A DNA stretch of 44,518 bases. Source: Ruminococcaceae bacterium AB4001 (GTDB lineage Bacteria; Bacillota; Clostridia; Saccharofermentanales; Saccharofermentanaceae). The DNA is taken from the NCBI GenBank assembly GCA_000621765.1, contig JHXJ01000028.1, forward strand, positions 1-44,518, written 5' to 3'. Shown piece after piece: positions 42,723 to 44,518 of the stretch (positions are counted from its first letter, which is position 1; each line of letters opens with the position of its first letter). The notes beneath the pieces were generated by a model. That model was not told the origin of the DNA, searched no databases, and saw only the letters and a list, made by a program, of their open reading frames with translations. The position numbers and the translations under genes are program-made.

Positions 42723-42985
42723 TTTACCAAAATCTGGTTCGGTGATAAAAAGCAAAAAACCACAAGGCTTTCGAGGGCATTTTGTAACCCGTCCTGCCGA
42801 CAGCTATCCCGGGCCGCTGGGTGTGATCAGATCAGGCAGGTTGGTATATTAAACGGGCAGAAGTCACTTCTGAGATATGCAAATGCCAAAAATCAGTTCC
42901 GATTATTATCAAAATAGAAGATGCTATAATAACTATTAGAAGACTTAGGAGAGACGGAATCCTTTGTCGATTATCTTTTAATATC
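42723..42985 (+). other. 263-base intergenic stretch with inverted repeats and an extended -10 promoter
   Basis: No gene is evident. CCTGCC (42793-42798) can pair with GGCAGG (42835-42840) around an inner CAGC/GCTG pair (42801-42804, 42816-42819) and a CCCGGG centre. Near the end TGCTATAAT (42922-42930) is a strong extended -10 for the CHAP gene, with a weak -35 (ATTATT). AGGAG follows at 42947-42951, but 35 bases before the CHAP ATG; a five-codon frame (TTG 42963 to TAA) is the only thing it serves directly. Confidence 0.5.
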
Positions 42986-43504
42986 ATGATGAAAGCAACA
43001 AGATTATTATTGGCAGAAATAGCCGAAGAAAAGGCGCGGACTCCTCTCCATGGTTTTGAAGAAGGCAAAGAGTCTAACCTGGGTCCGATCATTCAGCTGT
43101 TCCCTAAGTGGACGCTGGAAGAAGCTGACGGTCTGTGGTGCGCGGCTTTCGTTTATTATTGCATAACGGAAGCGGGCTTCGATATTCCGATCCGTCCGAA
43201 CGAATGCAGGACATGTCATTTGGCAGGCTGCATCGCGTGGGAAGAATTTGCTCTTGGCAATCCTCAGATTGGATATTACAAAGGTGTTGCGGACTTTATT
43301 CCTGAGCCGGGAGACATTGTTCTTTATGACCGTGTTTTCGAGAACATGGAACACGACCACATCGGTATAGTAATCGAAAAGCGCGAGAATACCATCCTCG
43401 CCGTCGAAGGAAATGTTAATAACAGGTCAGTGATCATCGAGCGACCTGTGGATGAGCATATCCGCGCATTTATAAGGATTCCAAACGGCTATAAATATGG
43501 ATGA
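42986..43504 (+). CDS. CHAP-domain cysteine peptidase/amidase-like protein without signal peptide
   Basis: The 172-residue product has the CHAP/NlpC-P60-type core: EEADGLWCAAFVYYCI with C52 as nucleophile, PEPGDIVLYDRVFENMEHDHIGIVIEK with H125, and AVEGNVNN. Secreted relatives cleave peptidoglycan cross-bridges. Here there is no signal peptide or membrane segment, so a cytoplasmic or non-wall role is likely unless export is unusual. Start is ATG 42986 (or 42989), without a ribosome binding site; the frame is open further upstream but offers no standard start codon. It overlaps the following methyltransferase gene by eight bases. Confidence 0.82.
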   Translation: MMKATRLLLAEIAEEKARTPLHGFEEGKESNLGPIIQLFPKWTLEEADGLWCAAFVYYCITEAGFDIPIRPNECRTCHLAGCIAWEEFALGNPQIGYYKGVADFIPEPGDIVLYDRVFENMEHDHIGIVIEKRENTILAVEGNVNNRSVIIERPVDEHIRAFIRIPNGYKYG

Positions 43505-44144
43505 CATTGTTTCACAGTGGTATGAGGATACCAAGAACGTTGATGAGATGCAGGACTGGAATCCTGCATTAAAAGAATGGGAAAAAACAGTTGCGGGGCA
43601 CTTCCCTTCCGGCGCAAGAATATTGGACATCGGCTGCGGTTTGGGTCGCGAAGCGTTTGCATTATGCGATCTCGGCTTCGAAGTTGTCGGGATCGACATC
43701 TCAAAAGAAGTAATAACACGCGTAAAGCAACTCTCTGCTGCTAAAGAATATAAGATATCATTTTTTGATTACGACGGAGAGCATCTGGATTTCCCTAACG
43801 AGTCTTTCGATGTCGTGCTGATCTGGGCGCAGACCCTCGGACTGCTTTATGGGGAAGCGTTAAAGGACAGGTATCTGTCGGAATGCAAAAGGGTCCTTAA
43901 GACAGACGGTCTGCTCAGTTTCTCGACGCATGATTATAATTATCTGAAAGAGAATTATCCCAATTGCCTGGATGGCCGGAAATTCTTTCCGTATGCCAAT
44001 GCAGATATTTATTGGGAGGCTTTTGAATCAGATGATCTGATACAGTTCGCGGACCAGGCAGGCATGGAAGTAATCCTTTGCGAAAAGGGGAAAATATACA
44101 GACCGGAAGACGGAACGATCCTGCATTGCCTGTGCAGAAAATGA
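43497..44144 (+). CDS. Class I SAM-dependent methyltransferase
   Basis: The 215-residue product has motif I ILDIGCGLGREAF (about residues 42-54), an acidic motif II end VVGID, the FDYDGEHLDFPNESFDVVLIWAQT block and motif III LKTDGLLSFSTHDY. That is the Rossmann core of small-molecule-type methyltransferases (Methyltransf_11/25 style); no substrate domain is visible. It starts within the last codons of the CHAP gene (ATGGATGA), so the two are translationally coupled. The target, perhaps a small molecule or peptide, cannot be named. Confidence 0.88.
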   Translation: MDDIVSQWYEDTKNVDEMQDWNPALKEWEKTVAGHFPSGARILDIGCGLGREAFALCDLGFEVVGIDISKEVITRVKQLSAAKEYKISFFDYDGEHLDFPNESFDVVLIWAQTLGLLYGEALKDRYLSECKRVLKTDGLLSFSTHDYNYLKENYPNCLDGRKFFPYANADIYWEAFESDDLIQFADQAGMEVILCEKGKIYRPEDGTILHCLCRK

Positions 44145-44302
44145 GAGTGGAAGGACTGGGGCAATACTTGATCCACATGCAAATAAACTTGTGTGATTAG
44201 ATAATATGAAATGACCTCACGTTTGTAGCAACGTGGATTTACCTATATGCTTAAAGCTGCAAACAAAAGCTATGGGAATTACCACATACAAAGGAGGTCA
44301 CA
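44145..44302 (+). other. IS110 left-end noncoding region, candidate bridge-RNA locus
   Basis: A 158-base AT-rich noncoding stretch precedes the IS110-type transposase. CACGTT (44218-44223) and AACGTG (44230-44235) form a perfect 6-bp hairpin with a 6-nt loop, and AGCT repeats flank a second weak loop near 44255-44270. In the IS110 group the upstream left end encodes the bridge RNA that pairs with target and donor DNA. The exact element boundary is not visible, so the RNA cannot be delimited here. AAGGAGG before the ATG is the ribosome binding site. Confidence 0.45.
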
Positions 44303-44518
44303 ATGAAAAGAATACTAAAGATAGGAATGGATGTCCACAGTACCAATTACACATTATGTGCAATGGAACCTGTGTTCGGAGCAGATGACAGAATCTACGC
44401 TACCATTCAGGCAAGTCCGGATTATAAGAATATATTGCTGTTTATAGAAAAAGTGAAACAAAAGCTCGATCCAAATGACACATATGATATTGAATGCGGA
44501 TATGAAGCAGGATGTTTA
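44303..44518 (+). CDS. IS110-family transposase, N-terminal fragment (cut by window edge)
   Basis: 72 residues are visible before the window ends. They start MKRILKIGMDVHSTNYTLC, with the first catalytic aspartate of the DEDD RuvC-like domain in IGMDVHS, and reach YDIECGYEAGC, the Y-E-A-G block with the second acidic residue. AAGGAGG seven bases before the ATG supports the start. The orientation matches the transposase fragment at the window start, but the two pieces do not overlap, so identity cannot be tested. Confidence 0.88.
   Translation, partial: MKRILKIGMDVHSTNYTLCAMEPVFGADDRIYATIQASPDYKNILLFIEKVKQKLDPNDTYDIECGYEAGCL

Noticed and set aside
42580..42917. Open frames running through tRNA-Ser and its terminator
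   Set aside because: They cover an unambiguous tRNA and a terminator stem, so coding is implausible.
1..44518. CRISPR array or rRNA genes
   Set aside because: No regularly spaced short repeats and no rRNA-like sequence were seen.

Overview
The window reads as a chromosomal stretch of a low-to-mid GC Bacillota, most likely a member of class Clostridia. The evidence is gene order (rimP-nusA-rnpM-ylxQ-infB-rbfA-nrnA-truB-ribF, then lgt-rodA-mraZ-rsmH-ftsL-pbp-murE-murF-ftsW-murG-ftsQ-ftsZ-nrdR), strong AGGAGG-type ribosome binding sites, a meso-DAP type MurE (DNPR motif) and a PASTA-bearing SpoVD/FtsI-like penicillin-binding protein. I cannot name the genus from sequence alone. Almost everything is on the + strand, with tight head-to-tail packing and many ATGA or TGATG stop/start overlaps.

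Layout. 1-310: the 3' end of an IS110-family transposase, then hairpins. 332-1257 (-): mscL and a small P-loop protein of unknown role. 1372-9960: a translation/RNA-metabolism operon with a leader hairpin that looks like an attenuator. 10120-12137: lgt and rodA. 12341-23840: a division and cell-wall (dcw) cluster led by mraZ, with MraZ-box-like repeats and an overlapping leader ORF. The cluster lacks mraY, murD, murC and ftsA. 23848-25923: ftsZ with two candidate promoters, then nrdR. 25983-28260: an OmpR-type response regulator and sensor kinase. 28267-32661: nth, recG, rsmD, coaD and a coiled-coil protein. 32815-35441: a polysaccharide flippase and a CDP-glycerol glycerophosphotransferase-type enzyme, pointing to a teichoic-acid-like or surface polymer. 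35520-37418: an AAA/ABC-type ATPase plus a DUF4276-like TOPRIM protein, followed without a gap by hemW. 38621-40921 (-): an acyl-CoA synthetase and its XRE-cupin regulator. 41177-41949: a yybP-ykoY (manganese) riboswitch and mntP. Then come a DJ-1/PfpI protein, tRNA-Ser(CGA) with encoded CCA, a CHAP-domain protein overlapping a SAM methyltransferase, and the 5' end of another IS110-family element.

Most likely unusual system: the ATPase/DUF4276 pair at 35520-37418. Its architecture resembles two-gene anti-phage modules that join an ABC-type ATPase to a TOPRIM nuclease (PARIS, OLD/Gabija logic). The ATPase has an intact Walker A but divergent signature and Walker B motifs, and the pair is coupled to hemW rather than sitting in a defence island. 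Defence is an inference, not shown by the sequence. Second candidate: a compact intergenic element at 41075-41167 with an 8-bp closing stem and two long crossing helices (pseudoknot-like), between the XRE-cupin regulator and the mntP promoter.

The window begins and ends inside IS110-type transposase genes in the same orientation, which fits a contig broken at a repeated insertion sequence.
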